A stretch of 64,000 nucleotides of DNA from assembly GCA_002897115.2 (NCBI GenBank), contig BCIH01000011.1, positions 342,804-406,803 of the forward strand, written 5' to 3'. The stretch is from Prototheca cutis. Taxonomy: Eukaryota; Chlorophyta; Trebouxiophyceae; Chlorellales; Chlorellaceae. Positions 35,604 to 48,325 of this stretch are shown in pieces. The position numbers and the translations under genes were made by a program. Within the stretch, counting starts at the first letter, position 1. The number at the start of each line of letters is the position of its first letter. The notes below the pieces were generated by a model that searched no databases, was not told the origin of the DNA, and saw only the letters and a list, made by a program, of their open reading frames with translations.

Positions 35604-36538
35604 TCAGCAGGGGTGCTGGGGCGGCGCGGCGGACGGCTGCCCGGGGACAACGCCCAGCGCCCTGCCCAGCTGTGCCCGGAAATCAGGCGAGACAGCGGCC
35701 AGCACGGGCCAGCCCAGCAGTACATGGGCTCTTTTGCCTGGGGCAAATGTTGTTCGCCCATAGTTTGTGGCCAGCACTGCTGCCACCGCTGCCCAGATGC
35801 CTCCGAGGAAAGCTGCTGCCAGCGGCGCCAGGCCAGCCACCATGCTGGCGCCTACCGGTGCGCGTACATCGCAGGACAGTGCCGGGCGCACGGGCTGGGA
35901 CACCGTGTACCGCTCCGAAGACCACCGGACAGATCCTGTGGGGGGGGGGGGGGGGGGGCTGGCTGCGGACTTTGCACCCCAAACGGAAGGCGGTGCTGGA
36001 ATGAGCTGCACAAACCTCCATGCAGCAGCGCACTCCCATGGACATCAAGGAGTTGCAAGCAGGTGCTGAGGGGCCGCACTGCAGCACCGCCAGAGTCACC
36101 AACGATCCGATATCCCCGACATGTGCCTGCGTCCTGCTGGCGTCGGCCCAGCCAGCCCCAGCCCCCCAAANCCCCGCCTCAGCACCTTGATCCCTGGCTG
36201 CACCGTCACGCTCATAGACTCGCCACTGCATGCCAGTCCGCAGGTCATCGTGGATGTGCACATTGCGTCGTGGACCGGCCTCAAACTCCCTCATCCTGCG
36301 CAGCATCCCAGCCTGCGCCCGGTGGAGCTCCTGGGCTGCTCCCATCATGTGCGAGTTGTGCACGTCCCAGAGCTCGTCGAGCGCGCTCGATGTCGTGATC
36401 GGTGCGGGGCCGGCGCGACACGCCAGAATCTGGGATGGGTCGATGAGAACCAGGGGGTTTTGCTTAGCTCACGGCAGGGTTTTCCCGGAGCTGCTGTCTG
36501 ACATGCGCCCACGCACAGGAAACAGGCCTTCTCGCCAT
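35604..36538 (-). CDS. Hypothetical membrane protein, 213 aa
   Basis: I do not recognise the family. Exons 36538-36473, 36429-36186 and 35935-35604 join at GT-AG sites in phase (310 + 332 bp = 214 codons with the stop), which supports a real gene. Residues 1-22 are a basic helix ('RQQLRENPA'); residues 30-100 form an amphipathic region ('LDELWDVHNSHMMGAAQELH' cited in part). Around residues 125-160 there is a hydrophobic segment ('GLAPLAAAFLGGIWAAVAAVL') and a second weaker one near 165-180 ('AHVLLGWPVLAAV'), so one or two membrane spans are likely. The acceptor of exon 3 is preceded directly by an 18-C tract. Tail-anchored organelle protein is one guess. It faces away from its left neighbour. 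Confidence 0.6.
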
Positions 36539-36900
36539 GGCGTCAACAGAACCTGGCTGCATTACTCTCTCACTTTCATGACGCCATTTCGGGGAGATGC
36601 GGATTGCTGGAAGGCGCTCTTGCGAGGGAGGGGCGTGAGCCAGGGTGGGGATGGCGAGGCAGGTGTCGGAAGGTGCCCAGCTCCCTCGACAGGCCCAGCG
36701 ATTGGCCTCGCCGCCAGCTGCATATCCTTCTAATGCTGTATGAAAACAGTTGCAACGGCGTAAACAACGACCAGCGCACATTTGCGGCAGGTTGCGTAGC
36801 CGTTTCTGCGAAGATCCTTGCCCACCAAATCTTATGCACCAGGGTTTTTTTATGGGGATGAGTTGCTCTCACCCCGACTACAAACAAGAAAAGCCAGAGC

Positions 36901-39900
36901 TCAGGTAAGGTCAATCTCCGCAAAACTGCGCTTGTTTGTTGTACAAGGCTGATGCCCCTGGTTAAACCTGCTCGCTGGCTGGTGTAGCCCGCTGGGCGAA
37001 TCCGGTTGGGCAGCCGTCGGCGCAGGTCCGGCTCCAGGGCTTCCCAGGAACTGGGTGACCATGGTCTGACCTGCAGGGTTTGTATGGTCATGGAATACCA
37101 TTGTGCAAGCAAGACAGTCTCGACCATGACAAGGACGGGGTCTGGATGACTGGGGCCGAGCTCCATGCAGCTCACATGTCAGAGCGGCCATCTGACCCTC
37201 AATCGAACAGGGCCTACCTCTCTCCGGCAGTGTCCTGGATCCCCCTGCCATTTCCATGGCCTGGCCTTGACCATCCAGGGCTTCCCCAACACTCTCCAAC
37301 TTGTTCTGTGGGTGTGGATGGGGAGTTTGATGTTGCTGGGAGGGAGTGGGGGGGATTCTTGTTCTCACATGCTTTGTTGCGAAACCCAGGACAGGTTTCG
37401 CGGTCATCACGGCACTCCACGGACCTGCAGCGCTGCCCAGATGATGTCATCGATGGAGCCCTTGGCGTGCAGGAAGATGACGTTGACCGAGGATGCCTGT
37501 CCGATACGGTGCGCTCGATCTGTAGGTGCGTGTTGTTGTGTCCAGCACCCATTGTTGGGCCGCTGTTGTTCTATCATGTCCGTCCATAGATTTTTGACCA
37601 TCATATGGGGGAGAAAGCCAGGACCCCCCCCCCCCCCCCCCCCCCACACACACCATGCCGCCATACTCTATGCCATGCCTCACTGCANNNNNNNNNNNNN
37701 NNNNNNNNNNNNNNNNNNNNNNNNNNNNNNNNNNNNNNNNNNNNNNNNNNNNNNNNNNNNNNNNNNNNNAGCACACCAATCGGTGTCTGGAGTCCCCTCC
37801 TCCCCCCCCCCCCCCAACACACACACACCATGGTTTGCTTACCTTCGGCCTGGATGATTTCGCCCGGTGTCCACGTCATTTCGGCAAACACCACAGTTGA
37901 CGCCGCCTGGTGGAGAGTTTGGTGGGTGGGTGGGTGGCAGATTGTCAGGGCTTGGATGATGACTAACATGCATCGTATTAGGGTTCCAGAACCCGCTCCC
38001 ATTCTCCGGCATTGCAGCTGTGCCGTCATCCTTCAGCATTTTTAGTCCGCTGCAGCGCATTGCAAAACATCAAATCAAAGCTCCCCCACCCCCCAAACCA
38101 CAAAGGTCGGACCGTGAGGGTGAGGCCCACGCCTGCGGCCTTGATGGAAAGGATGGCAACGCGCGTGTCGGCATTTTCTTGAAAGGTGTTGACCAGGCGC
38201 TGACGCTCCGCAGGGTCTGTGGAGCCATCGATGCGAATGAAGCTGTGCGGCGCATGGGGTCGGGTGAGCCAGGAGTGGTTTGGTGGGGGGCACAGGGCCA
38301 TGCGGATGTGCTGTAACGTGTGCGATGACATCCATAGGTCTTTTTCTTCTCTCTCCAAACCAAGCAATCCCCCCCATCAAAAGAAAAACAAAAATCAAAC
38401 ATGCACACACAACCCACCCGAGTCCCTTGCGGCGGTTGCACTCGTGCTCAATGGCGTCGAGCAGGGAGGTGTGGTGTGCAAAGGCCAGAAATTTGACGCC
38501 GCCATCCAGCAGCGTGCCGATGTAGTCTTGCACTGCGGGGGCCTTGACCTCGGCGCTGAGACGGTACAGCTCCATGAGCCCCGCGCCCTCTGGCCCCGAC
38601 CCTAGCCGCGCCAGACTCGTCCCGGGGCCCGCGGCACCACCAGACACGGCGGCGCGTGCCATGGCGTTCGCCGCCGCCTCACGCAGCGTCTCAAGCTTGG
38701 CCTGCTGCGCGGCCAGCGCGCGGCGAGCCGCGGCGTCCAGTGCCAGCAGGCACTGCTGTCTGCGCTTGCGTGGGAGCTGGGGCAGCACGGCGGCCTTGCG
38801 CCGGCGGACCATCACGCTGCGCAGCAGGCCGTGCAGTTCGGGCAGGTGGCTGGCGCCGCCGTAGCGGTCCCACCGCGTGCCCTCGCAGTACCGCTCGCCG
38901 AAATCTCGCATCTTCAGTTTGGCCCCGGGGACCAGCGCCGACAGCAGCGGGAAGAGCTCCTTGGGCTTGTTCAGTGCGGGCGTGCCCGTCAGCAGCACCG
39001 CCCGCGCCGCGCCCCGAAGCAGCGGCAGCACCGCCAACGACCGCTGGGACTGCATGCGTCGTTGGTTTCGTTGGCGGGGTGCCGGTTGCCTCTGTGCTGG
39101 GCCGTTGAGGTTGTGTGTGCAGGGCATGGAACGCATAGTTTGTACCGATCAGGTCCACAACCCCAGTGCACAAGCCAACCTTGGGGTCTTTGAGGTAGTG
39201 CGCTTCGTCGGCGATGATGAGCTGGAAACGATCGCCCAGGTCCTTTGGGGTCGGGCGCAGGAGTTTGAAACTTGAAGGATGGAGCCGCTGGCTGGGGGGT
39301 GTCAATCCGGCAAACCCCAAGTGCCCCGGCAACCCCACAAACACGCGGAGACAAACATGTCTTCTACCCGTCGGTCCACAAAGTCCCAGCAAACCACAAG
39401 AGAGGCAGCCAAACCACCCAGCCTAACCATTTTTGGAATGAAATTGTACGAGGCGATGAGGAACTGGAGACGGCTGGGCAGCGCCGCGGCGTCCTTGTGG
39501 GAGTGCACGACATGCAGCCGGTCCTCTGTGACTCCCAGCCAGCGATGCACCGCATCTGCCCACTGCTCTGCACGCCGAGGGGTGGACCAGATGAGGGGGG
39601 ATGGAGACAAAGCACCCAGCAGGACCGCTGCAGAATCATTTCCACGTGCACACATCAAACCTCTGATAAGACCAGTGCCGCCCAACCCCCAGACCTCTGA
39701 GGGAGCTNGGGGCGATGATGAGGCAGGGCCAGGTATCCCGAAAGGCGGCGGCCACTGCGAGCGCCTGCACGGTCTTGCCCAGACCCATCTCGTCGCCGAT
39801 GAGGGTCCGGCCTCCCAGGGCCAGGGCAAACCGCACACCTTCCCGCTGGAAGGGCATGAGCTGCGTCTCCAGGGACTCTGGGATGGAGTCGTATCGTGCA

Positions 39901-41357
39901 CTCTCATCCGCCCACCCCGCCACCGCCTGTGTCAGATAGTGGAGGGTGGTTGAAATGGGGGGGGGGGGGGCGAAAGGGGATGCTGTGTGTTTGGAAACAA
40001 CAGGGTCCAGTGCCATTTCACCATCTGAACAAGACCGAGTGCTAGTGCCATCAACGTTCGCCACCTGACAACATCCCTTGACCTCACAGACCCGAATCCC
40101 ACCCTCCACCACCACTCACGCCACCCTCCACCCTCCTCCCCGGCCCGCTCACACCCACGCCCCAGCACCGAGCCTCCACCTGGAGCACTGACAACGCGAC
40201 AGTTGGGAGGGGCTCCACTCGGACGCGCACACCCTGCGTACCCTCCAGCGCCTTGATGACCTCATCGTGGCAGGTGAGAGGGAAACTCCAGGATCGCCGC
40301 GATGCATTGTATGCAGCCCCAGGCTGCCTGCATGTGGCAAGACGCGCATCCGAGCTCTGTACTCCGTGCTTTTTCATCGCAGTTGCCGCCACAGGCAGGG
40401 TGCTGCCAGCGGCCCATGGATTCCAGACATTCGTTTTTGGGCCGCTCTCTCTTTGCAGCAGATTCCCACGGCACACGCGTCACACATGGCAAACTCCCAT
40501 CCCCTTCCTTTGTCAATCAGTGCTCACCTCTTGAGCACGGCGCTCACGCTGTCGTGGTACCCGATGCGCAGCTCCAGGCTCCGATCCGGGCCCAGCTCCA
40601 TGCTGCCATACATGATTGGACCTTGACTGCTGCAACTGGCCGTGCTGGCAAGCCCGGAGGAGCTGGAGGGAGTTGGGCCGGAAGTTGGATTTGCAGGAGC
40701 CTGCCACGTGGAAGACTGTACAAGGGGCAGGGCCCCGGGACCTCCCGAGCGGGCGGCATCTGTCGCCAGCCCAACTGAGGCGACTGGCGGCGCAGACCCG
40801 CCCGAGAAGGAAGCAGGCAGCCTGCGCTCGCCGACGCAGGTGGATCCAGCCTCAGGACCTGCTCTGGAAGCATGGCATGCTTGTGGCTGAGGACCAGCGT
40901 GCGCTCCTTGTGGGGCGGATGTCTGTGCAGCAGAAGCCTGAGGGACTCGAAAACTGGACTGGGCTGGCGCAGTTCCCATGCTAGGCTGCATGAACAGCGA
41001 TCGCAGCGTGCTGGCACCAGGATGGGCCGCTGCTGGAGGGGACATGGGGGGGGCCTGGATCCCAGAGGGATCCTCGGACGTGGGCTTCTGCTGGGCCAGG
41101 TGGGGGCCCCCATTGGCTGGGCACCCACTGCTCGACGCACTCACATCTCCCCGCTGAGGTGCTTCAGAGATTGCAGGCTGCGCTCTCCCAGACTCAAATT
41201 CCCTGCACGTTGGGTTGGCAAGGATCCACGCCTGGTCGCCATGGGCATCGAAGACGAGCCAGGCGGTGCCGCATCAAGCAAGGCTCGCTCGCTCGCGCTC
41301 GGGACCCACTCACGCTTCGAACGCGGCAAACAGGGCTTCGTCATCGTCCCAAGACAT
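36901..41357 (-). CDS. SMARCAL1: SMARCAL1-like annealing helicase (HARP domain, SNF2 ATPase)
   Basis: ATP-dependent enzyme that rewinds RPA-coated DNA at stalled forks. Exon 1 (41357-41314) reads '[15 protein letters not shown]', an acidic N-terminus. Exon 2 (41202-40528) is a Pro/Ser/Gln-rich linker ending in the start of the HARP domain ('[19 protein letters not shown]'); the next exon continues '[14 protein letters not shown]', the HARP core. The ATPase follows: Walker A 'GDEMGLGKT' (about 39780), '[11 protein letters not shown]' with the DEAH box (about 39200), '[18 protein letters not shown]', '[11 protein letters not shown]' and '[14 protein letters not shown]' as motif VI (about 37500). 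The C-terminal exon (to 36901) starts '[11 protein letters not shown]' and ends with a short tail. A gap of 82 N (37688-37769) lies in an intron. Confidence 0.9.
37620..37816. repeat. Homopolymer C tracts flanking an 82-N assembly gap
   Basis: C runs at about 37625-37645 and 37803-37815 (G on the gene strand) with CACACA flanks bracket the gap 37688-37769 inside a SMARCAL1 intron. The flanks look alike, so the gap may hide a tandem or collapsed repeat. Confidence 0.7.
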
Positions 41358-42026
41358 GTGATTCTATCCGATTAACAGCGCATGGCCGATGAATGGTCGC
41401 CGATCGAAGGTTGCACCCACAAGATGCATGGCACTCCAGTGGCCTGGCACCAGTTTTGTTTTGGCGAAATCCAGTGTCATGCTGCGGGTGCTGTGATAAC
41501 TTGAAACGCGGCGGACCCCGCTCATTTTCACGGCAGCTTCGTGACAAGCCCAAGAGTATCAGGATGATGATTCGAGTACATGTTTCGTTTTCCTGCACTG
41601 CAGGTGAACAGCAGCATCCCGCCACTGAAATCCGCTGCGCAGATTGGCCCGGAACTTTGGTGGTGATATGCCTCGTCGGGGGGAGNGTCGTTTGCGTACT
41701 GCATGAATGCAAGAATGGAGAACACTCAGCCGCATGTTTATTGCATGGGGCATCATTGTGTATCAACAATCGCGAGGGAGGTCCAATGGAGTCTCGAGCC
41801 TCTCCTACATCTGGGGAACGGGAGACGCCACCCGCCTCCGGGGTGGGCACCTCGCTCGGCAGGAGCTGCCGGATGTTGAGGTTCACGTCTCCTTGGGGAG
41901 CGCAGAAGAGTGCAACTGCAGGCGTGCCTGGTCCAATTCTTTTCCAAACACTCAAGTGGAACTGTCTCATGTGATCGATATATTTTCCCGCATTTGTTGC
42001 ACTTGTGATTGGTGCGTGTTTATCTC
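41358..42026. promoter_or_regulatory. Divergent promoter region SMARCAL1-like / P4H
   Basis: 669 bp between two start codons. No coding signature in either strand although short ORFs exist; expected to hold both promoters. Confidence 0.4.
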
Positions 42027-43681
42027 ATGAAGTGGAGGGTGTACGCCAGGAATGGGCTCGCCACTCCGGCGGTACTGGCCTGCTGCGCCCTGTCTTTCTT
42101 ACTAGGAGCCATAGTCACACAGATACATGTCCTTCCGACATCAGGCGGAGGGGTGAGCGCACCAGATCGCTGTGCCTAGGTCGAATGAATGGAGGGTGAA
42201 CGTCGCGGCCAGGGTCGTTCACAACGCTTTGGCCACCCGCCCGTCCCCCTCGCAGATGCACATCGTCGGCAGACGGGGAGCGCAATTGTTGGAGACAAGT
42301 GATACCCCCGATGACGCCGTGCTGGCGGAGCCTGTTCGGCAGTGGGAAAGTTTTGAAGAGCTCGTGGAGTGGTCTGGCATGCTGACGGACAGACCCCCAG
42401 TTCCCTCTGGCGAGACCGGGCACGTCTCCTACACCGTCCAGGTACGCTGGGGTTGTAGGCCGTGGTATGGCGTGTTTTAATTGCGCATGACTGGCGAGCC
42501 GATACAAGGGCTTTCAGAGCCTGGCAGCTCTAGTCCGGCCCCGCCTGGGTAGCGGCAGTGCGCAAAGCCCGCTTGTTTTCGTCTCCATGTCCTGCAGCCG
42601 TTCCAGCTGCTGAGCATCTATCCCCGGGCGTACATCTACCCCCGGTTCCTGACAGACCGCCAGGCCAACCGCATAATCGAATTGGCGGCGAAAAACCTGC
42701 AGCCTTCCGGCCTGGCATATCGCCGTGGCGAGAAGTGGGACCCCAAACAGTGCGCTGGAAGTTGGCGTGTTTTTTGGGCATGCATTGTGATTGGAGTGTC
42801 GGGGGTGGTCTCTGTGCTGATGCAAGCGGGTTGCTGGAGGGAAACAAGCACAGGGCGCGCTTCCCACCTACTGACCTGCAGGGATGTGCGGACGAGCTCA
42901 GGCACATTTGTTACGGCGGGGTCGGACAAAGAGGGCATTCTAGCCGAGATCGAGGACAAGATCGCCGCAGTCACTGGCCTCCCCAAGGGTGAGGGCAGCG
43001 GGGGTGGTCTTGCCGTAATGGGCAGCGAGGATGGGCACTCCATGGCCGGAAAAAGCGGTCAGCGAAGCACGGGGACCCTGTTGTACGGCGCTGAAACGTG
43101 GCATGCAACAAAATGATGCAACCGGGGGGACACTGACGCCCACGCCATGCTGCAGGCTACGGCGAGCCCTTCAATGTGCTTCGGTACGAGTTGGAGCAGC
43201 ACTACCACTCCCACCTCGACGCTTTCCCGGAAAAGGAATACGGCCATCAGCCCAGCCAGCGGGTGCGTGCTGGGGGGCTTGCATGATCACTGTCATGGCA
43301 GCGGGGTGTCGCTCGGTGTCCGAGGTGGCAGAAATCGACCCCATCGCCATGCCATCACTGCTGTTGCAGATTGCCACGGTGCTGTTATACCTGTCGGATG
43401 TGGAGGAAGGCGGCGAGACGTCGTTCCTGCTGGAGGGCAAGAACGGCACCGCGCGCCTGGCCAACATCGACTACACCAAGTGCGACACGGGCATCAAGTA
43501 CAAGCCGCGCAAGGGCGACGCGCTGCTGTTCTGGGACGTCATGCCCGACGGGCACCTGGACAGGCATGCGCTGCACGGCGGCTGCCCCGTGGTCAGCGGC
43601 GAGAAGTGGGTGGCCACAAAGTGGTACCGCAGCAAGTGCATGCGGCCCGACTGCAAAGGCGACGACAGCGACCTGCTGTGA
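42027..43681 (+). CDS. Prolyl 4-hydroxylase, membrane-anchored
   Basis: 2-oxoglutarate/Fe(II) dioxygenase of the plant P4H type, which hydroxylates proline in secreted glycoproteins in the ER/Golgi. Six exons (42027-42152, 42256-42441, 42598-42749, 42882-42988, 43156-43262, 43370-43681) join in phase to 329 aa. Residues about 9-30 form a type II signal anchor ('ALSFLLGAIVTQIHVL'). The catalytic domain starts 'YPRAYIYPRFLTD'. The Fe ligands appear as HSHLD (HxD) and the distal His in 'DRHALHGGCPV'. The 2-oxoglutarate-binding Lys is in 'GEKWVATKW'. 'DVRTSSGTFV' and 'LLYLSDVEEGGETSF' are family blocks. All required residues are present. The P4H 3' end converges on a GT25 gene. Confidence 0.92.
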
Positions 43682-43937
43682 GATGGCCGATGGAATGGCG
43701 GGCAGGCCAGCGACGCTTGGTTGCCTGGATTCCTTGGCGTGACAGTACCTGCCTTGAAAATCTGCTTGGATGTCATCGTTCTCATCTCCGACTGCACGCC
43801 CTTCCGTTCCCAACCCGCTCCTTTTTATTGGCTTGAAATCCTGTCGTGCCCCGGCCAGCGCGCAGCACTGTTTGGCGGCCCTGTTTGGCAGGGGAGATGG
43901 AGGGACACGCGTGGGCATGAGTCACCAACAATTCCTC
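43682..43937. other. Convergent 3' region P4H / GT25
   Basis: 256 bp between two stop codons, no gene; holds both 3' UTRs. Confidence 0.4.
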
Positions 43938-45699
43938 TTAAAAAGGGTCCTTGACTGCGCCGGCATCACGATCGATCAGGCTGGGCCAGTCGGCTGCCGG
44001 CAGCGGCTCTACCAGTGGCGGGTCGGCCAGGTAAGAGGCCAGCTGCCCCGTCAGCACCAAGTCTAAGAGCAGGTTGTCGATGTTCCGAGAGCCCACCTCT
44101 GCAGCCCGCAGCACCTGTGGGGGGGAATTGTAATCACTTGTTGTCTGGCTCTCCACCCACTCCTCTTGGTAACAGCAAGAGTCTCACACCGGCTCAAGGC
44201 CCTGGTCAACGGCAAAATCGCAGGAGCAAGGACGCTGCATTGCAATAACGATTGGGGTCCACGACGTCAGGTGCATAGTGGTCACCGCACGCAGGCGCCG
44301 CCAACAGCACCACAGCATACCTTGAGCGCGGCGGCTCGGGTGTACAGCATGCCCAGTGTGCAGAACCCTCTTGAAAACAGGTGCACGCCCTGGCCCACGG
44401 CCGCCTCTGGCGTGGCGTCGCACAGGTTCAGATGCAGCACGTCCCACCCCCGGGGCGTGGCGGCCAGGCGCGCTCGCAGGGCTGGCAGCAGCGGTGTCGC
44501 GTCTTGCGGCACAAGGAAATCGTCCTCCAGTACCAGGGCCATGGACTCTGAGCTCGCCAGCAGCCGGTGCATCAGCCGGAAATGGCTCAGATCGCACCCA
44601 ACCTGGCGGTTGTCGGGCGGTTGCTTGGCTGTGGGAAGCGCGGAGGCCTGGCGACGTGCGGCTCACCGACACCCCGGTTTCAAAGGCGCACAACAGCCTG
44701 AACCCACGACATATTTGGGGGGACAGGCACATACCTTGTAGCGTGCGTTTGGGGTTTGAGCCCTGAACTTGGCGAGTCGCTCCCCGGAAAAGTAGGTCAG
44801 GATCTGCAGGGGGATGCCGAGAGGATGATGCTGACCAGGGCCACACGTGCTCCAGATGTGGATCCATCCATCAACATCAGTGAACACAATCCTGGACTAC
44901 AGCCCCCTGTGGGCCTCCTTCACCTCGGCATCAGGCAGCGGCCCATCGCCGTCAACGGCATCCACAAAGGTAAAGGTCGTGACCCCGGCTCGCTCCAGCT
45001 CCTTGGCTGCATGGGCTCGTCGGTCAGCCGAGCTGGGCAGTGACAGGACCCTGCGATGTCGGAAGGCAGAGAGGGAAGTGGTCCCCATCCTATGATCGGC
45101 CATGTGGAGCAGGCAGGCGCCCAGCGAGGGCGGAGTGCTACCCATCCCGCACAACACAACATGCATCTTAACAACCCAGCGCGGGTCTGCCGCTTGCTGC
45201 ACGCCCTTCCCAAAGCCGACTGCAGCCACTCAAAGAACGTGCCCGGCTCCCTGGCCATTGGCTGCCGGCCCATTCACATTGCAACCGCACCAGATTGGAA
45301 AAGTGAGATTTGCGGGGACTTCATACCGAGGGAGNGCCGCTCGTTCACGGGCCACATACGGCCAATCCCAGCGGGAGTACTGCCTCACCCACTGACGCCT
45401 GCACGGGCGGTTGGTTGCCAGGTATCAAGGCGCCGAGCATGGCCCAAAACCTGAAAGCCTGCATCCAGGGCATTCTACCGCACGTGGCCATTCCCAAGCC
45501 ACGCAGCATACCTGTAATGATGATAGGTAATGTGTGGCATGACCATACCAAGGTGGTACATGTCCAGGAGGAGGAGAACCGCCACGGCGACCGCCAAGAG
45601 CCGCCCTGGGCGACGGATCACCAGGTTTAAGAACCGCCTCCGTGCCCGCAGGCTCCGGAGTCCGAGCCACGACCTACTGCTTCTCGGGTCATGCATCAT
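43938..45699 (-). CDS. Glycosyltransferase family 25 (LPS/collagen galactosyltransferase type)
   Basis: GT25 enzymes use UDP-galactose and include the collagen beta-galactosyltransferases. First exon (45699 down to about 45511): a basic N-terminus and a signal anchor ('LLAVAVAVLLLLDMYHLG'). A later exon (about 45050-44897) carries 'RRVLSLPSSADRRAHAAKEL' and 'FTFVDAVDGDGPLPD', the usual GT25 N-terminal block. The exon 44572-44320 has 'ALVLEDDFLVP', the ED motif, and 'DVLHLN'. The last exon (about 44114-43938) gives 'SRNIDNLLLDLVLTG' and ends at a TAA. The order fits the family; the exon near 45200-45400 was not fully resolved. Predicted Golgi or ER type II membrane protein. Confidence 0.75.
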
Positions 45700-46204
45700 G
45701 ACATGGTGATTACGTGCACTCCATCACAGCAGGGATCGCCGGCCCAGTGCGCAGGTCCACTGCACAAATGTGATGCAGAGAGCTTGGCACTTCACAGCCT
45801 GCCCACGGCGACTGCCATGCAGCATCACATTGCTCGAGTCATTCAGAGTCCCTGTAGATGCATGAAAGTTGTGCAATTATATATGTATAATGCTGAGTAG
45901 TGGGAGTAAAGTCGCTATTTGAGATTACGACTCAAAAACCCTGCATTGTTCGCGCAAGGTGGGATCAGATTTTCAAGCCGAACAGTTCTGATCACTTCGC
46001 GCACGCAGTGCATGGCCGTTGGACGAACAGGACGGAGTGTGCAGATCTTCATGAATTTATTGATGCTTACGACGATGGGAATAGTGAACTCGTTGTACTG
46101 AAGGGATGAGCCACACTTACTGGCCAAGATGACGACATCAGGCTTGAGCCCTGGCACTGCCTCCCAGGCATAGTCAGGAGCATGATCTAAGGCCTGTGGT
46201 CGTC
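45700..46204. promoter_or_regulatory. Divergent region GT25 / PIG-U
   Basis: About 500 bp including a conspicuously AT-richer pocket (45830-46110). Two overlapping short ORFs there have no family signature. Presumed promoters. Confidence 0.35.
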
Positions 46205-48325
46205 ATGGGACGTGTCAGCCCTGGATCCCTGTGCATCGCTGTGTTGTTACGGGTGCTTCTGTCGTTGGATCAAGCCCGCAGCGGCAGCCTTCTTGCAGCA
46301 GTCCAGAATGCCTTTGCCCTGATCTTCCCAGTGGAGTCAGGCGGGGGGCCCTGGGCCCCCCACCTGCCAGCTCTCGTTGGCCATGGCATCGGCCTGGCAT
46401 TGGACCTGATTACAGCACTGCTGCTGGAGCAGTGCATGACACCCGGGCCTCAAGAGCGGGATGGGCCGGTGTCTGAGGAGCGACGGCCGGCTGATGGCCT
46501 TGAGGCTCCGAATGGCACTGCGGCGCAGCAAGGTGGGCCATGGCGTGGCATTCAGAGGGCGCAAGCTTGGTTACATGCTCTCAGGTTTGCATGCCGCTGT
46601 GTTGGACGGGACATGCATGGCATTTTTGAGACTTTTACTCCACTGATCTGCATCATCAGTGTTCACTGTCACTGAACAATTTCGTCTCACCCAGGGGCCC
46701 CCACCCCCACACCACAATCACGCCTGGCATCAGAGCAAGGCACCGCCCCAGCTAAAGAGAACGACACCGGCATTTGCTCTGCATGCTCCCATGTGACAGT
46801 CGCGTACCTGCTGTGCCCACTGCTGTGGCTGTCACCAACGCCAGACATCCGCAGCAAGACGGTCATCGCCCTCGCAGCCCTGATCCCTGCCATTGCTCGA
46901 CGCTGGCACAGGCGTGCTGCAGCGGCTTGTGCCGTGGCCCTGGCAGCTCTGGAACCCTCCGCTCTGCCCATCACCGTAAGTAGCATGGCCGAACCACATG
47001 ACATGTGCTGTGTGTTTGATTATGCCTTTCATTCTCTAGTTGTGGTCATGCTGGAAGGAGAATGGGGGGGAGATTGCATTCGAGCATGGCTTTTGTGGCG
47101 GGAGTGTCATGTTCCCACCATGGAGGGACAAAGGGACCGCCACCGTCCTAGCTCCAGCCAACTGCTTCTTGGCCATGCACCGCAGCCTGTGCTGCTGGCA
47201 TGTGGACGGGCAGGGGACCCTCCCAACAGCAAGAAGACGACGGCGGATGGGAGTAACACAGTAATCACATCATTGCGGTGGCAGTCGGTGGGCTGTTGTC
47301 TCCTGGTCGCCACCTGGGCTGCCATTGGCAGGCAGGGCCATGGGGTCTGGGGTGGTGTTGTGCCCACCTGGTGGACCAACACAGCCCCCGAGAGCACCGT
47401 GTCTGGCATCACCATCCGGCCCAATCTGGGGCTGCAGTGGTACCTGGCAGCCGAGGCCTTCCCTCCCTTCAGGCACGTTGTGCTGAGTGGACAGGGGTTG
47501 TGGAGGATCGACCACAGGGGTTTGAGGGAGCGATGCGTTTGTTTGCCTCTTTCCTGGCACCTCACAGCAAGCAAGAGCACTGACCCACTGCCTGCCCCAC
47601 CATCTGCCTGCCGCTTCACGCATGCATGCAGGCCGATGTACGGCTACGTGTTCACTGTGATGCCAGCGCTGCTCCAGGCCGTCTGGGCGATGCGGATCTC
47701 CAGCGGGCCAAGGCGCCTTCTAGCGTGCCAGCTCTGGATATTTCTGCTTTTCTCCCCGGCGCCGATGGCAACGCATCTCGCGCTGGCCATGGTATGGTTG
47801 TAGGCGCGGGCAAGTATTTTCTGTTGCCTGCGGGGACTGCCTTTCCCCTGGGAGCCGAAAGGGCATTTCGGAACTCGGGTTCCCGGTGTGCCAACGCAAT
47901 GTGGTGCGGGCATCACAGCACATCACAAACAATGCCGGGATCAACTTATGTTTCATTNAACCCCCCCCCTCCCCCCGACTCCACCCACCCCGCTCGCTCC
48001 ACAGTGCACAAGCATAGCATTTTTGCCAGCAAGCTGGGTGCTGCTCTGGGCCGTGTCCATCGGAATCAACGTGGCTGCCGCGGAGGTGGGTGAATGCATG
48101 CATGCCTCGTCCAAACCTTGGCCCTGTGCTGATCGATCCAAGGGCCCGGGCCCTGCATCGATGGAGCTCACACTGGCGTGTCACCAACCACACCCATTAC
48201 TGCAGGCCTGGCTCGACCGGGGCACTGGCAATGCAAATTTTCTCTATGCTGGAAACCTGATTTGGGCGGGTGTCACGCTGTCTCACGTGGCTGCCCTGCT
48301 GCGTGGCGCAGCGCGCCGCGGCTAG
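46205..48325 (+). CDS. PIGU: GPI transamidase subunit PIG-U
   Basis: Multi-pass ER subunit of the GPI transamidase that attaches completed GPI to proteins. Start ATG 46205 precedes a first membrane helix ('SLCIAVLLRVLLSLDQ'). Further hydrophobic exons follow, among them about 46797-46974 ('YLLCPLLWLSPTPDIRSK' region). Two blocks identify the family: 'NLGLQWYLAAEAFPPF' near 47430, corresponding to the conserved PN(I/L)GLxWYFFxExF, and 'GTGNANFLYAGNLIWAGV' near 48220, corresponding to the GSxNxNFFYA... C-terminal helix. The gene ends after a short Arg-rich tail. Exon limits between these blocks are approximate. An acceptor near 48000 is preceded by C-rich sequence. The transamidase acts downstream of PIG-O, also in this window. 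Confidence 0.78.
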
